From Bacteroides acidifaciens (lineage in GTDB: Bacteria; Bacteroidota; Bacteroidia; Bacteroidales; Bacteroidaceae), in NCBI RefSeq assembly GCF_903181435.1, contig NZ_CAEUHO010000001.1, positions 2,356,001-2,420,000 on the forward strand: a DNA stretch of 64,000 bases. Reading direction: 5' to 3'. Positions within the stretch are counted from its first letter, which is position 1. Every line of letters begins with the position of its first letter. The position numbers and the translations under genes are program-made. Positions 33,950 through 43,675 of the stretch are shown one piece after another. The notes beneath the pieces were generated by a model that was not told where the DNA came from, ran no database searches, and saw nothing but the letters and a program-made list of their open reading frames with translations.

Positions 33950-34836
33950 TTATCTAAACTTACTTTTCTTTTTATCATTCTATATAATAAATACCCAAAT
34001 GGAATAGCCAATATAGTCATCCACGGCATTGGACTTTCTTTTATAAAATTTCTATTTTTACTAATTATAGAACTAGATACATAATGCACACATACTACAA
34101 ACTTTCTCTTTAAGCTATGTGTTACCCGCATTTCAGTTTTTCTGAAAAAAGAAAATCCTTTGGGATTATGCCAGTAATGCTTATACATGTTAGCACTAGA
34201 ACCATCATTTTGATAATCCACTATAACTAAAGCTTCATTCATTGTCAACAATTTATAGTCTAAATCTATTAACATGTATTTGTAAGCCAATCCGACATAC
34301 TTTTCCCCCTCAAAAATCGGATATTCCGGGTACTTCCTTATCACTTCCGTACGATATACCAACTTTTTATCCCCCTTTCCTCCCAACTGATAAAAGTCTG
34401 AAAGAGTAACCGTTTTCATATCTACGGGAAAACTCGTTCCGATAATTCCTCCCTTATCTGCCTTATCTAGTCCTATAATCCCAGCATATTCATCCGAACC
34501 ATATTTCCTCCAAAAAGCAACAATCTTTTCCACTGCGTCATTTGGCATATAATCATCCGAATCTATGCATGTATTCAATTCAGTATTCATATTTCGATAT
34601 GCAGTATTGTGTGCTCCATGCATACCTTGATTCTGTTGGTAAATATAACGGATAGATATTTTATTTTCTTTTATCCATCCTTCCACCAATTCACAGGTAT
34701 TATCTGTTGAACCATCATCAATTATCAACCAACAAAAATCCCTTGACGTCTGTCTACACAAACTTTCATACGTGCGCCCAATGGTATGTGCACGATTATA
34801 AGCAGGAGTAAATATTGTTAAAGTGACCGTTTCCAT
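33946..34836 (-). CDS. Glycosyltransferase family 2
   Basis: The 296-residue GT-A enzyme has the N-terminal nucleotide-binding region TLTIFTPAYNRAHTIGRTYE and a DxD-type site in NTCIDSDDYMPNDA near residue 92. A hydrophobic stretch near the C-terminus (MTILAIPFGYLLYRMI) may sit at the membrane. The donor sugar is unknown. It overlaps the downstream GT4 gene by 4 nt. Confidence 0.87.
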   Translation of the reverse strand: METVTLTIFTPAYNRAHTIGRTYESLCRQTSRDFCWLIIDDGSTDNTCELVEGWIKENKISIRYIYQQNQGMHGAHNTAYRNMNTELNTCIDSDDYMPNDAVEKIVAFWRKYGSDEYAGIIGLDKADKGGIIGTSFPVDMKTVTLSDFYQLGGKGDKKLVYRTEVIRKYPEYPIFEGEKYVGLAYKYMLIDLDYKLLTMNEALVIVDYQNDGSSANMYKHYWHNPKGFSFFRKTEMRVTHSLKRKFVVCVHYVSSSIISKNRNFIKESPMPWMTILAIPFGYLLYRMIKRKVSLDK

Positions 34837-34954
34837 TCATTATCTACTGTTATACAATTATCAAAATCCAACGAAATTGTTTATTTTTCCCCATTTATCT
34901 TCTTTTACACCCTTCCAATTGTGCCAAGACCGAATTACACTAAAACCCGTTCTT

Positions 34955-35108
34955 TTATTTCTTAACTGTCAATTTTTCATACAATAGTCTCATTATAGAC
35001 CTTATCCTTCCAAACAGTTTTTTCCAACAGGGTATATTATTTTTCTTTCTCAATATATATTTATAATAATCATAAAAAGCACCATAAATCTCATCTTCCT
35101 TTACATTA
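34955..35108 (-). other. Out-of-frame C-terminal extension of the GT2 gene at 35101
   Basis: After the 7-G run, the next frame stays open for about 48 codons and reads like protein: NVKEDEIYGAFYDYYKYILR, KKNNIPCWKKLFGRIRSIMR, LLYEKLTVKK, then TAA at 34955-34957. It is joined to the glycosyltransferase frame if the G run has 8 (or 5) bases. The interval 34837-34954 has no further gene. Confidence 0.75.
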
Positions 35109-36066
35109 CCCCCCCATTTTGTATTCTTTTTTCATAAACATTCTTTGGTGTAATACCCTTAATCCACCCTACTATTACCGAATCATTTAATGCCTGGTCA
35201 ACCACATTCCGGCAAGCCTCCCCCTCTTGCTCTATTGCTTCAAAAATCAACCGACAGATTATATCAAAATAATACCGATTGGAATAAAATGAGCTCAATT
35301 CAAATTTCTCACCAAAGCAATCTTCCATTGCCCTATATATTTGAGGAACTATCAACATAGTTTCAGCTATATATTTAGTCGATAAACGTTCTTTCTCTGC
35401 ATTCACATAATGATATAATGGAGTATGTATAAACATAATATTTCTTGCCTTGCTCATATATCGCATTAAAAAATCTTTATCTTCCCATTTTCTATATTTC
35501 TCATTAAGACGAATACCATACTTTTCTATTATCTCCCGTTTATAAAGTTTATTCCACAAAAACGGCAAAATGTCTTTATTACTTTTAGGACACAAATTCA
35601 ACATTTCCGGGAAAATTTCTTTTTCTATATAGTTTTCGTCCAATACTATATATTGTGGATGTCCAACCGGCCACCAAGAATGTCCTGTTCCACTATACAA
35701 ACCATAACAAATAACATCTACTCCTCCTGAAACTGTTTCAATTTGACACTTTAGCAGAGACAAGGCATCTCTCTCATAAAAATCGTCTGAATCACAAAAT
35801 AGAAGATATTCTCCAGTTGCATAATGAATGCCAACATTTCTAGCAGCGGCTACCCCTCTGTTTTCTTGATGAATAGTTTGAATACGAGCATCCTGAGTAC
35901 TATAAAGATCACACAACGCTCCTGAATTATCCGAAGACCCATCATCAACCAGTACCAATTGCCATGACTCATAACTTTGTCCTATAATACTTTCTATCGC
36001 TTTCTTCAAATACCCTTCGGCATTATACACAGGTATAATAATAGAAAAAGTCACTTGTTTACTCAT
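35101..36066 (-). CDS. Glycosyltransferase family 2, frameshifted at a 7-G tract
   Basis: The 321-residue product has the GT-A start VTFSIIIPVYNAEGYLKKAI, the DxD site in YLLFCDSDDFYERDA near residue 93 and MRYMSKARNIMFIHTPLYHY. The frame ends NGGVM right after a run of seven G (C at 35109-35115 on +), and a coding-like tail of ~48 residues continues in the next frame. The enzyme is therefore either C-terminally clipped in this version or subject to slippage. The catalytic domain is complete, so activity may remain. Confidence 0.85.
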   Translation of the reverse strand: MSKQVTFSIIIPVYNAEGYLKKAIESIIGQSYESWQLVLVDDGSSDNSGALCDLYSTQDARIQTIHQENRGVAAARNVGIHYATGEYLLFCDSDDFYERDALSLLKCQIETVSGGVDVICYGLYSGTGHSWWPVGHPQYIVLDENYIEKEIFPEMLNLCPKSNKDILPFLWNKLYKREIIEKYGIRLNEKYRKWEDKDFLMRYMSKARNIMFIHTPLYHYVNAEKERLSTKYIAETMLIVPQIYRAMEDCFGEKFELSSFYSNRYYFDIICRLIFEAIEQEGEACRNVVDQALNDSVIVGWIKGITPKNVYEKRIQNGGVM

Positions 36067-36078
36067 ATATCTTTTTAA

Positions 36079-37044
36079 TTAAAACCCTCTTCCCAACCAA
36101 TTCCTTATCTTGCAGATCAGCCAAAAGTTCCAATTACTTAAAATAAACCACAACCTTTCATTGCTAGACAACAACTTGATTTCTTTATTTGACAGTTTGT
36201 TAGATGCTACTACTTTATAAATATTTTCTTTCGCCCTTTTCCTTTCATCACCAAATAAAAATTTCAAAGTCATTTGTCCATTATATATACAAGAAGCAAA
36301 TAGATTTTTTTTTGCTATGAAAGATAAAACTGGAAAATTCAGTTGGATGTAAAGTTGTCTCTGTTGTTTCGCCTCCAATGCATCCAACCGTTTAATATTA
36401 TATCCTACTCCCATAATACTACTTTTTCTTTGGAAATAGAAGTACAAAGCAATCCCAAGTTTTGTAATATGTTTTGCCCGCCCAAATACTTGATAAGTCC
36501 AAAACTCATCTTCATTGGTTCTCCCTTTTTCAAAATAAATATCAGATATGCAATTTCGTTTATAAAGTTTATTCCATACATATTGATGAAACACCTTATC
36601 TTGAATCAATAATCCCAGTGCTTCTTGTGTATGATAACATATAGTCGTATTTTCGCATTCGCAAAATTCAACATTTCCAGTTGTTCGAATAATCTCACAT
36701 TCGCAAATATCGCTTCCGGTATTTATCAATGCAAGATACAATTTTTCCAAATAATCTTTTGCCACCCAATCGTCACTATCCACAAAGGCAACATATTCCC
36801 CTGTCGCAATTTGCAATCCAGCATTTCTTGCATCAGAAAGCCCCCCATTCTGTTTGTGTACCACTCGAACACGACTATCGCACTTCTTATATTCATCACA
36901 AATTTCCCCACATCGATCTGGCGATCCATCATCCACCAAAATCACCTCTAAATCCTTATAAGTCTGAGACAATATCGAATCTACACATCGTCGCAAATAC
37001 TTTTCTACCTTATATATAGGCACAATAACGCTAATTATTACCAT
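36079..37044 (-). CDS. Glycosyltransferase family 2
   Basis: The 321-residue GT-A protein has ISVIVPIYKVEKYLRRCVDS at the start, VILVDDGSPDRCGEI, GGLSDARNAGLQIATG and the DxD site EYVAFVDSDDWVAKDY. Such capsular GT2 enzymes use UDP-hexoses or amino sugars. It lies 12 bp upstream of the 7-G GT2 gene and 12 bp after the pyruvyl-transferase-family gene. Confidence 0.88.
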   Translation of the reverse strand: MVIISVIVPIYKVEKYLRRCVDSILSQTYKDLEVILVDDGSPDRCGEICDEYKKCDSRVRVVHKQNGGLSDARNAGLQIATGEYVAFVDSDDWVAKDYLEKLYLALINTGSDICECEIIRTTGNVEFCECENTTICYHTQEALGLLIQDKVFHQYVWNKLYKRNCISDIYFEKGRTNEDEFWTYQVFGRAKHITKLGIALYFYFQRKSSIMGVGYNIKRLDALEAKQQRQLYIQLNFPVLSFIAKKNLFASCIYNGQMTLKFLFGDERKRAKENIYKVVASNKLSNKEIKLLSSNERLWFILSNWNFWLICKIRNWLGRGF

Positions 37045-37056
37045 TCCTATTCTATA

Positions 37057-38184
37057 TTATCCAAGCAGATGATTATACAAATATGACAAAGAAGATTCTC
37101 TTTCTTTCGCCAATATATCCCGAATATTTGTTAGATCCATTTTAGCTTCCAATATTTCAGGCAACTTACTCAAACATGTCACCTTCCTTTCTGTCAACTG
37201 AAAAAGTTCTAACAAATCACCTAATTTCTGTTTATTACTTTCTCTAATTATAGTAGCAAAAGGTATCTGATATTTAATGGAAAATACCGTTCCATGAAAT
37301 GTATCAGTCACTACATAAGCTGCATTTTTCACATAAGCCAACACTTCCAAAGGTTTAGCTAATATGTATTCGTCACAAAAGGGCTGATAAAATCCCAATG
37401 CTATCACTTTCAAATTCTTACTCTTCGCAAAAGCACGAATTTCCTTAGCCTCTTCTTTGGTTATACGATCTGCATATGCATATACAATAAGGTAATCTTT
37501 TCGATCTACAACCATTGTATCCACTTCCCCAAAGTCATATAGCAACACCGGATCAATATGACGACAAGGTATTTGTCCACATAAAGCTGCCACCACGTTT
37601 TGTGAATTTGTATCTCTTACAGATAAAGCATCAAAACATGAGAGATCACCCGCAATATCATTAATAATATGATATTTTTCCAATTTCTCTAACGTTGTTG
37701 TACCAAACGAAGCTGCATAACTTATAAGTTTTTTTGCACGATTGTCTTTGCCAAACAATTGTCTGCTATACCCTACCAGCGTTCCTTTTTGGGTACAATT
37801 AAAAACCTCATCGCTACCAATAACCAACACATCCAATTCAGGACAATATACTTTTGCCTTTTTTACTCCGATAGTAGGCAAAAAAGTTTCATTATAAGCC
37901 TTACTAAATTCTGAAAATGTTCGGTTAAGTAACTTTTGTTGATTACGATATCGTCTGTACTTAGGAGATAACATCTTTAAAATTTTAAGTAAATACATTT
38001 TTACATTAAAATCCATCTTTTTTTCATCATTTTTAATCAATGAAGGCTCTATCTCATAATCAACAAATTCAACCTGCCGGTTCTCTCCTTGCAAAACATC
38101 CTCAATTTGTCGCTTTAATGCATATGCTTGAAGAAATGAACCATAATTCACAACCCGCTGCATCGACATAATTCCTATTTTCAT
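37057..38184 (-). CDS. Polysaccharide pyruvyl transferase family protein
   Basis: The 375-residue protein starts KIGIMSMQRVVNYGSFLQAY as in the PS_pyruv_trans (CsaB-like) family and has VLVIGSDEVFNCTQKG, SYAASFGT and VTDTFHGTVFSIKYQIPFAT, where the conserved His of the family lies. Members ketal-link pyruvate from PEP to sugars. It lies 5 bp from the FrhB-like gene, a pairing often seen in Bacteroides capsule loci. Confidence 0.85.
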   Translation of the reverse strand: MKIGIMSMQRVVNYGSFLQAYALKRQIEDVLQGENRQVEFVDYEIEPSLIKNDEKKMDFNVKMYLLKILKMLSPKYRRYRNQQKLLNRTFSEFSKAYNETFLPTIGVKKAKVYCPELDVLVIGSDEVFNCTQKGTLVGYSRQLFGKDNRAKKLISYAASFGTTTLEKLEKYHIINDIAGDLSCFDALSVRDTNSQNVVAALCGQIPCRHIDPVLLYDFGEVDTMVVDRKDYLIVYAYADRITKEEAKEIRAFAKSKNLKVIALGFYQPFCDEYILAKPLEVLAYVKNAAYVVTDTFHGTVFSIKYQIPFATIIRESNKQKLGDLLELFQLTERKVTCLSKLPEILEAKMDLTNIRDILAKERESSLSYLYNHLLG

Positions 38185-38189
38185 AATTC

Positions 38190-39359
38190 CTATCTTCTAT
38201 ATTTTTTAATGAATATTCCAACAACGCCTCGTACCATTCTTCTTAACCGCCTTTTTAGCAACCTCCTACTCTCTTTCTTCATTTCTTCATTCAAACATCT
38301 TTTCACTGCCACCTCAAAGCCATGTGTTTTATAGAGACTTTCAAACGCCTTCCTTTTAGGATGAATCTCTGTAGGAGCCTTCAATTGCGCATTTCCTTTA
38401 ACAGCCTCCCATACAGGACGCTCTTCCATAAACAATCGCCTTTTACACTTCTCTACAAAACTTCTTCCATACTCTGTATTTACCAATACTGCTGATACAG
38501 CTCCCATATAAGGATGATCGAAAGGTAATTCCAATCCCAATCCCCAAAAGTCACAAATTGTAATATCCGACACTCTTTCCGGCTTCGCATAACTACAATA
38601 ATAACAAGAATCACGATAGTTTAACCCCTCTAAAAAAGCAGCTAAATAAGTATCCTCACGCCCTATCCTCCGATAAATATCAGTCCCTGCAGCATCACTC
38701 AAATCAAACAAAAACTCATTTTCCATCCTAAATTTTAACTTTGAGGCTTTATTCTCCTTATCTATGCTAAAAATATGATTTCGCAAATTCTCATGCGAAG
38801 GGGTACCGTGACAAACAATATCCACTGTAAGTAGATTACAATAATGCTTTCCCAAAAATCCCAATAATCCAGCCACTTTACAAGGTAAAGAAATAAAAAG
38901 AACTTTCTTGTTACACTTTAAGAGCTTTTCAATTTCAGCATAAACCGTCCCCATCTCAGAATACACATACTTAGACTGCTTAAAACGACTAACAGCCGCC
39001 ATCGAATCCGTCAATGTATGGACTACGTGAAAATCCTCACGATATTCAACACCGCAAATCCAAAAATCATCATGTAAAGCTTGATAATAAAATTCAGCAG
39101 CTGCCCCACCTGACGCACTAGATTTATGATTTTCCTTATCCATACTCCACGCTGCATAGGATTTGCTAACAGAATGAAATGTTAACGGTACAATTTCCGG
39201 ACATGTTCGTCTGCATTTTCCACACTCGATACATTGTTCCCCAATAATCTTCGGATACAAATGTCCCAACTTTCCTTTGACAATATCAATACATTGTCGA
39301 GGACAAGCAGATACACATGCCATACATCCTGTGCAATTTAATTTATCCACCAACTCCAT
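38190..39359 (-). CDS. FrhB-like protein with two 4Fe-4S clusters (coenzyme F420 hydrogenase beta-subunit family)
   Basis: The 389-residue protein opens with a ferredoxin pair: CTGCMACVSACPRQCIDIV near residue 9 and CIECGKCRRTCPEIV near 42. It continues with an FrhB-type body: SGGAAAEFYYQA, FKQSKYVYSEMG, FISLPCKVAGLLGFLG and ICDFWGLG. These flavin/Fe-S proteins in polysaccharide loci probably carry out a redox step on a sugar or act with the pyruvyl-transferase-family partner; the reaction is not known. F420 itself is not made by Bacteroides. Confidence 0.85.
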   Translation of the reverse strand: MELVDKLNCTGCMACVSACPRQCIDIVKGKLGHLYPKIIGEQCIECGKCRRTCPEIVPLTFHSVSKSYAAWSMDKENHKSSASGGAAAEFYYQALHDDFWICGVEYREDFHVVHTLTDSMAAVSRFKQSKYVYSEMGTVYAEIEKLLKCNKKVLFISLPCKVAGLLGFLGKHYCNLLTVDIVCHGTPSHENLRNHIFSIDKENKASKLKFRMENEFLFDLSDAAGTDIYRRIGREDTYLAAFLEGLNYRDSCYYCSYAKPERVSDITICDFWGLGLELPFDHPYMGAVSAVLVNTEYGRSFVEKCKRRLFMEERPVWEAVKGNAQLKAPTEIHPKRKAFESLYKTHGFEVAVKRCLNEEMKKESRRLLKRRLRRMVRGVVGIFIKKYRR

Positions 39360-39363
39360 ACTG

Positions 39364-40938
39364 TCATTTTATTTCGGAAAAACTATTAGCTGCAAACAAC
39401 AATTCCCCATCCTTATATATCTCTCTTTGAGGTATTAAATCCGGTACACAACCATCAGCTGCATATTGTGAATACACAACTGTTCCGCTGATATCATTAT
39501 ATTTTTTATGAACAGTAAACAGCACCTTAGGATAAGGTATTGTTTTCCAAGCTTCAAACACGGAATCATCAAATCCATTTCGATCTGTAGAAAGTACCAA
39601 GACTCTATCATAATTTATCCGAGCTTTACGTCTATTCCATGCCTCTTTAGCTTCACTACATGAACGATAATGCATAAAATCAATCCGGATATCTCCTCCT
39701 AAAATTCCAATTGGATATTCTTCTCCCCATGACATTACCAATTCCGCAGCCATATATTTCTCCAAATTCAACACTAACTTAACAAAATCTGGTTGACGTA
39801 TAAACAAATTAATGGTTGGAGAAAGAAATTCCATATTCATGTCATGATAAAAAGTACCACCAATACAATTCTGTGATATAATCGTGATATTTTTAGCACG
39901 ACATTTCTTACGCAATGACTGTATATTACGTTCCAATCCCATCCGTTGCAATCTACCTCTCAAACGTGGAAGCAATTGCCCCCATTTACGTTTCATTTCT
40001 ATCACTCGTTCTTTAAACAATATTATTTGTTGTTTCCTATAATACAGTTTCGCTTTCCCATCCTGCATTACATATTCAATCCTCCTGATTTTCTCCGCAA
40101 CACCTATATTCCTATTATGACATACTTGATATACAAAATTATTTTTAGTAGCTTGTACAGTATTTTTATATTGTTCACAAACCCGTAAATTATTTTCTCC
40201 GCTTATTTTCAATAGTTTTTCAAAACGTTTATATTCATACCCCTCCTGTGAGGCACCAAAATTGCTCATCAATGATATGCTATGTGCTCGAATGTAATAA
40301 TAAAGCGGTTCATTTATAACTACACACTGTTTACATTTCATAGCCTCCATATAATCCAGTACAAACTGGAAGTCCTCTCCCATACTCTGTTTTTCGTCAA
40401 AACGAAGCTGATTTTTTTCTATTATATCTCTACGAAAAATCTTATTCCAAAGTTGTTGAAGATGGAACTTTTTGAGCAATTCAAAAAAAGATTCTCCATC
40501 AACAAAAGAAATCTGACCTTCCTCCACATTCCACAAATAATCCTTACGACAATTATTCACTTCATCACGAAATTGTAATCCGCATATTGCCAATGCTTCC
40601 GGATACTTCTCAGCAATATACAATAACTTTGTCACATATTCTTTTGATACCCAATCATCGCTATCTACAAACATTACATATTTGCTTTCTATTTCCGCGA
40701 TTCCGCGATTCCTTGTAAAAGAGACTCCAGCATTTTCCTTATTCCGGAAACTACGAACATTTTTATATTGCCGAGAAAGTTTTTGACACACATTCCAACT
40801 ATTATCTTTTGAGCAATCATCAACCAAGATAATATTTATATTATCCAAAGCTCCATAAAGAATTGATTCAACACATCTTACAATCGTTTTCTCTGCATTA
40901 TACACAGGAATGACAATACTAACCAAGCTATTCATCAC
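39364..40938 (-). CDS. GT2 glycosyltransferase fused to a DUF1919 domain
   Basis: The 524-residue protein has two parts. Residues 1-~320 form a GT2 enzyme (LVSIVIPVYNAEKTIVRCVE, KYVMFVDSDDWVSKEYV). Residues ~345-524 form a DUF1919 domain (NITIISQNCIGGTFYHDMNM, FLSPTINLFIRQPDFVKLVL, PIGILGGDIRIDFMHY, RVLVLSTDRNGFDD), a module otherwise found as a separate exopolysaccharide protein. The fusion suggests two linked modification steps on the same sugar. A basic linker joins the parts. Confidence 0.85.
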   Translation of the reverse strand: MMNSLVSIVIPVYNAEKTIVRCVESILYGALDNINIILVDDCSKDNSWNVCQKLSRQYKNVRSFRNKENAGVSFTRNRGIAEIESKYVMFVDSDDWVSKEYVTKLLYIAEKYPEALAICGLQFRDEVNNCRKDYLWNVEEGQISFVDGESFFELLKKFHLQQLWNKIFRRDIIEKNQLRFDEKQSMGEDFQFVLDYMEAMKCKQCVVINEPLYYYIRAHSISLMSNFGASQEGYEYKRFEKLLKISGENNLRVCEQYKNTVQATKNNFVYQVCHNRNIGVAEKIRRIEYVMQDGKAKLYYRKQQIILFKERVIEMKRKWGQLLPRLRGRLQRMGLERNIQSLRKKCRAKNITIISQNCIGGTFYHDMNMEFLSPTINLFIRQPDFVKLVLNLEKYMAAELVMSWGEEYPIGILGGDIRIDFMHYRSCSEAKEAWNRRKARINYDRVLVLSTDRNGFDDSVFEAWKTIPYPKVLFTVHKKYNDISGTVVYSQYAADGCVPDLIPQREIYKDGELLFAANSFSEIK

Positions 40939-40951
40939 AATTTTATTTATC

Positions 40952-41509
40952 TCACTTTAATTTACGAGCTGGCACACCCCCTACAACAGCTCCATTTTCT
41001 ACATCCCTAATCACAACAGCATTGGCTGCTATTACTACATTATTGCCAATCTTAATACTTCCCAAAACTTTAGCTCCACAAGTAATCATTACATTATCAC
41101 CTATAATAGGCGGTCGGCCACTTCCATTAAAACCTATTGTAACTTGCTGATTTATCCAACAGTTTTCTCCTATAGACTCTGCTGAAATCATCGTTGAAAA
41201 GCCATGCTGAATATACAATCCTCCCCCTATTTCCTTTGCTTGAATATACAATGTATCAACAGGACGATACCATAGCATCACCCAAATACAAAATATACGT
41301 CTAAATCTATTTCGATAAATAAAAAGATTTCTATACTCTTGCCATTCACCTAATAATTGAGCTAAAACTATCCAATCACTTCCATCGATATGACAAATAT
41401 ATTTCCATCTTTTTAAATCGGCCATAAAAAGTTTATCCGACCATTTTACTATTGGTAAAATAGGTAATATTCTTATTGCACAAAAAAACAATTTTATCTT
41501 TTTCATCAA
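40952..41509 (-). CDS. Serine acetyltransferase-like hexapeptide transferase
   Basis: The 185-residue protein has a helical N-terminal part and a left-handed beta-helix: GGLYIQHGFSTMISAESIGE, CWINQQVTIGFNGSGRPPII, GDNVMITCGAKVLGSIKIGN and NVVIAANAVVIRDVENGAVV. The family uses acetyl-CoA; within a capsule cluster it most likely O-acetylates a sugar and does not make cysteine precursor. Gap to the neighbouring GT2 gene is 3 bp. Confidence 0.85.
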   Translation of the reverse strand: MMKKIKLFFCAIRILPILPIVKWSDKLFMADLKRWKYICHIDGSDWIVLAQLLGEWQEYRNLFIYRNRFRRIFCIWVMLWYRPVDTLYIQAKEIGGGLYIQHGFSTMISAESIGENCWINQQVTIGFNGSGRPPIIGDNVMITCGAKVLGSIKIGNNVVIAANAVVIRDVENGAVVGGVPARKLK

Positions 41510-41512
41510 TAA

Positions 41513-42496
41513 TCACTCAAAATAAGACTCATAATCTTTATCTGATATATCCATCTGCTTTTTCTTCAATATCTTCTTAGATTTTTTATACATCAAACCA
41601 ATCAATTGAATCCATAAATTCAATCCTATCTTGCATTTCTTTCCTTTTCGAAAATACTCTCGTAACAAATATTTAGTATACTCTATACTTTCATACGTAG
41701 CTGAATGATCTTTAGAAAGAATAATCAACATATTTAAAAAATGAAAATCAAAATCATGCTTTAATTCCGGAAACTTAGCTATAATCTTCATTCTGCGTTT
41801 TTGCAAATAATCCAATTTATCCAGCACAATCTGTTGTTGTGAACTCTCCGCAAGCATAACACTGGATTTTCTTTTACGATAGTTATACATAACTTTTGGA
41901 GAAACTACAATCCTATGAGCGTTCATCATTCCTTGATAAGTAAAATACTCATCATCTATTTTATGTCCTTCCTCAAATAAAATATTATTAAACAATCTAC
42001 GTTCATAAAGTTTGTTCCATAGCAAACCGCAAGTCCAATCTATTGTAAATCTTCTAAGATATTCTACTGTAGAATATATCCTCCGGTCAGAGTCATTATT
42101 AGGTATTTCAGAAAATCCGACATAAACATTTCGAAAATTACACTGAATAACATCTGCATCACAGCTTTCTAACTGCGAAACCATATATGCATATGCATCC
42201 GGTTCAAGATAATCATCACTATCTACAAATGTGAGATATTTCCCCCTTGCCAACCGCAACCCTGCATTCTTAGCACTTGCAGCTCCACTATTTTTCTGAT
42301 GAATGACTATAATACGATTGTCATATTGAGCATATTGTTCACAAATGTCACCGGAAGCATCTGTTGATCCGTCATCAACCAGAATAATCTCCAAATCTCT
42401 ATATGTTTGTTCTAATATACTTTCCAAACATTGTGGTAAATATCGCTCAATATTATATACAGGTACTATAATTGAAATTATTTTATTTTCCTGCAT
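41513..42496 (-). CDS. Glycosyltransferase family 2
   Basis: The 327-residue GT-A protein has KIISIIVPVYNIERYLPQCL, EIILVDDGSTDASGDI, GAASAKNAGLRLARG and the DxD site KYLTFVDSDDYLEPDAY near residue 90. The C-terminal part is basic and Lys-rich. It overlaps the stop of the upstream FrhB-like gene by 14 nt. Confidence 0.88.
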   Translation of the reverse strand: MQENKIISIIVPVYNIERYLPQCLESILEQTYRDLEIILVDDGSTDASGDICEQYAQYDNRIIVIHQKNSGAASAKNAGLRLARGKYLTFVDSDDYLEPDAYAYMVSQLESCDADVIQCNFRNVYVGFSEIPNNDSDRRIYSTVEYLRRFTIDWTCGLLWNKLYERRLFNNILFEEGHKIDDEYFTYQGMMNAHRIVVSPKVMYNYRKRKSSVMLAESSQQQIVLDKLDYLQKRRMKIIAKFPELKHDFDFHFLNMLIILSKDHSATYESIEYTKYLLREYFRKGKKCKIGLNLWIQLIGLMYKKSKKILKKKQMDISDKDYESYFE

Positions 42497-43664
42497 ACTT
42501 CAAAATAAATATTTTCACATTGTGCATAAATTCCAACATTCTTTCTCCAATAGAAAGATGTAATGCCTTATGATCTATCTTTTCAATCAATTTATCAAAA
42601 GGCATATGTTCTAAATGTTTAAAAAAATAGGATCTAAATTCGCCTATTTCAGCAGAATTCATCAAGCAATAATTCCCTTTCAACACCTCTTTCAATTCTC
42701 TTTGTTCTATATAGAGTTTATCAGACATCCAACTAAGCAGCTCTCTACCTTTATTCGAATTTACCAATAAAACAGATGTCCCCATATCATTATCAAGTTC
42801 TTTTTTATAATTTCCAATTCCCCAGAAATCCCCTAAGGATATATCTGATAAACGTGGAATTTTCTTAAAATGGCATTCATGACATGAAGGTCGCAAATAC
42901 AGATTATGTTTTAAATAACCTCGCATATAATAATCATCATAGCGATCTTTCTGATACATATTTCCATTAGCGAACAAAAGGTGTGTACTAAATCGATTCC
43001 AGCCGTAAGTTTTATTTTTAAAATGCACTTTAACCACTGATGTTCCATTTATCTCAGCCATATCTTTCAAAAATTTGCGATAAACTTTTGGACTTATAAC
43101 TCCTCGGCAAATAAAATCACAACAATAAAGATTCTCATATTGATTACCTAAATAATTTTGCAATCCGGACGATTGACAAGGAGTTCCACAGAACAACACT
43201 TTTTTTCCAGTTCGCAAAATATCTTTTATTCTTCTAAATATATTATCCAAGTTACTTTGTGCATACTTAGACTGCCTTAGTCGTACAATATCCCGTTCTT
43301 CATTAATTATCACATGACGAATCTCAAAATCGTCACCATATTCCGCTCCTACAACAACTCCTCCATGTTTAAGGAAAGTTTCCGCCAATGCAGAAAATAT
43401 CCCTCCAGAAGTACTATCAATTCTTACTTTTTGATCAAGATTCCATGCAGAGTAAACAACCGGATTATTATATAAATTTATTTTTCCCTCAGAAAGCACA
43501 GGACAAACCTTTATGCATTTTCCACACTGTATACACTGTGCATAATCAACCACCGGATAAGAAAAACCTTCATTATCTGCTTCCATACTTATCACAGATT
43601 TTGGACACACACATTTACAAGCTGTACAACCGGTACAATGACTTCCTATTTTTTTATCTATCAT
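42483..43664 (-). CDS. FrhB-like protein with two 4Fe-4S clusters (second copy)
   Basis: The ~393-residue protein repeats the layout of the 38190 gene: CTGCTACKCVCPKSVISME near residue 10, CIQCGKCIKVCPVLSEG near 43, then TSGGIFSALAETFL, RLRQSKYAQSNLDNI, VLFCGTPCQSSGLQNYLGNQ and SLGDFWGIGNY. ATG 43664 (MIDKKIGSHCTG) is chosen because an upstream start would overlap the acyltransferase gene by 46 nt. Its likely partner is the second pyruvyl-transferase-family gene (46931), three genes away. Confidence 0.85.
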   Translation of the reverse strand: MIDKKIGSHCTGCTACKCVCPKSVISMEADNEGFSYPVVDYAQCIQCGKCIKVCPVLSEGKINLYNNPVVYSAWNLDQKVRIDSTSGGIFSALAETFLKHGGVVVGAEYGDDFEIRHVIINEERDIVRLRQSKYAQSNLDNIFRRIKDILRTGKKVLFCGTPCQSSGLQNYLGNQYENLYCCDFICRGVISPKVYRKFLKDMAEINGTSVVKVHFKNKTYGWNRFSTHLLFANGNMYQKDRYDDYYMRGYLKHNLYLRPSCHECHFKKIPRLSDISLGDFWGIGNYKKELDNDMGTSVLLVNSNKGRELLSWMSDKLYIEQRELKEVLKGNYCLMNSAEIGEFRSYFFKHLEHMPFDKLIEKIDHKALHLSIGERMLEFMHNVKIFILKYAGK

Positions 43665-43675
43665 ATCAATTTCTC

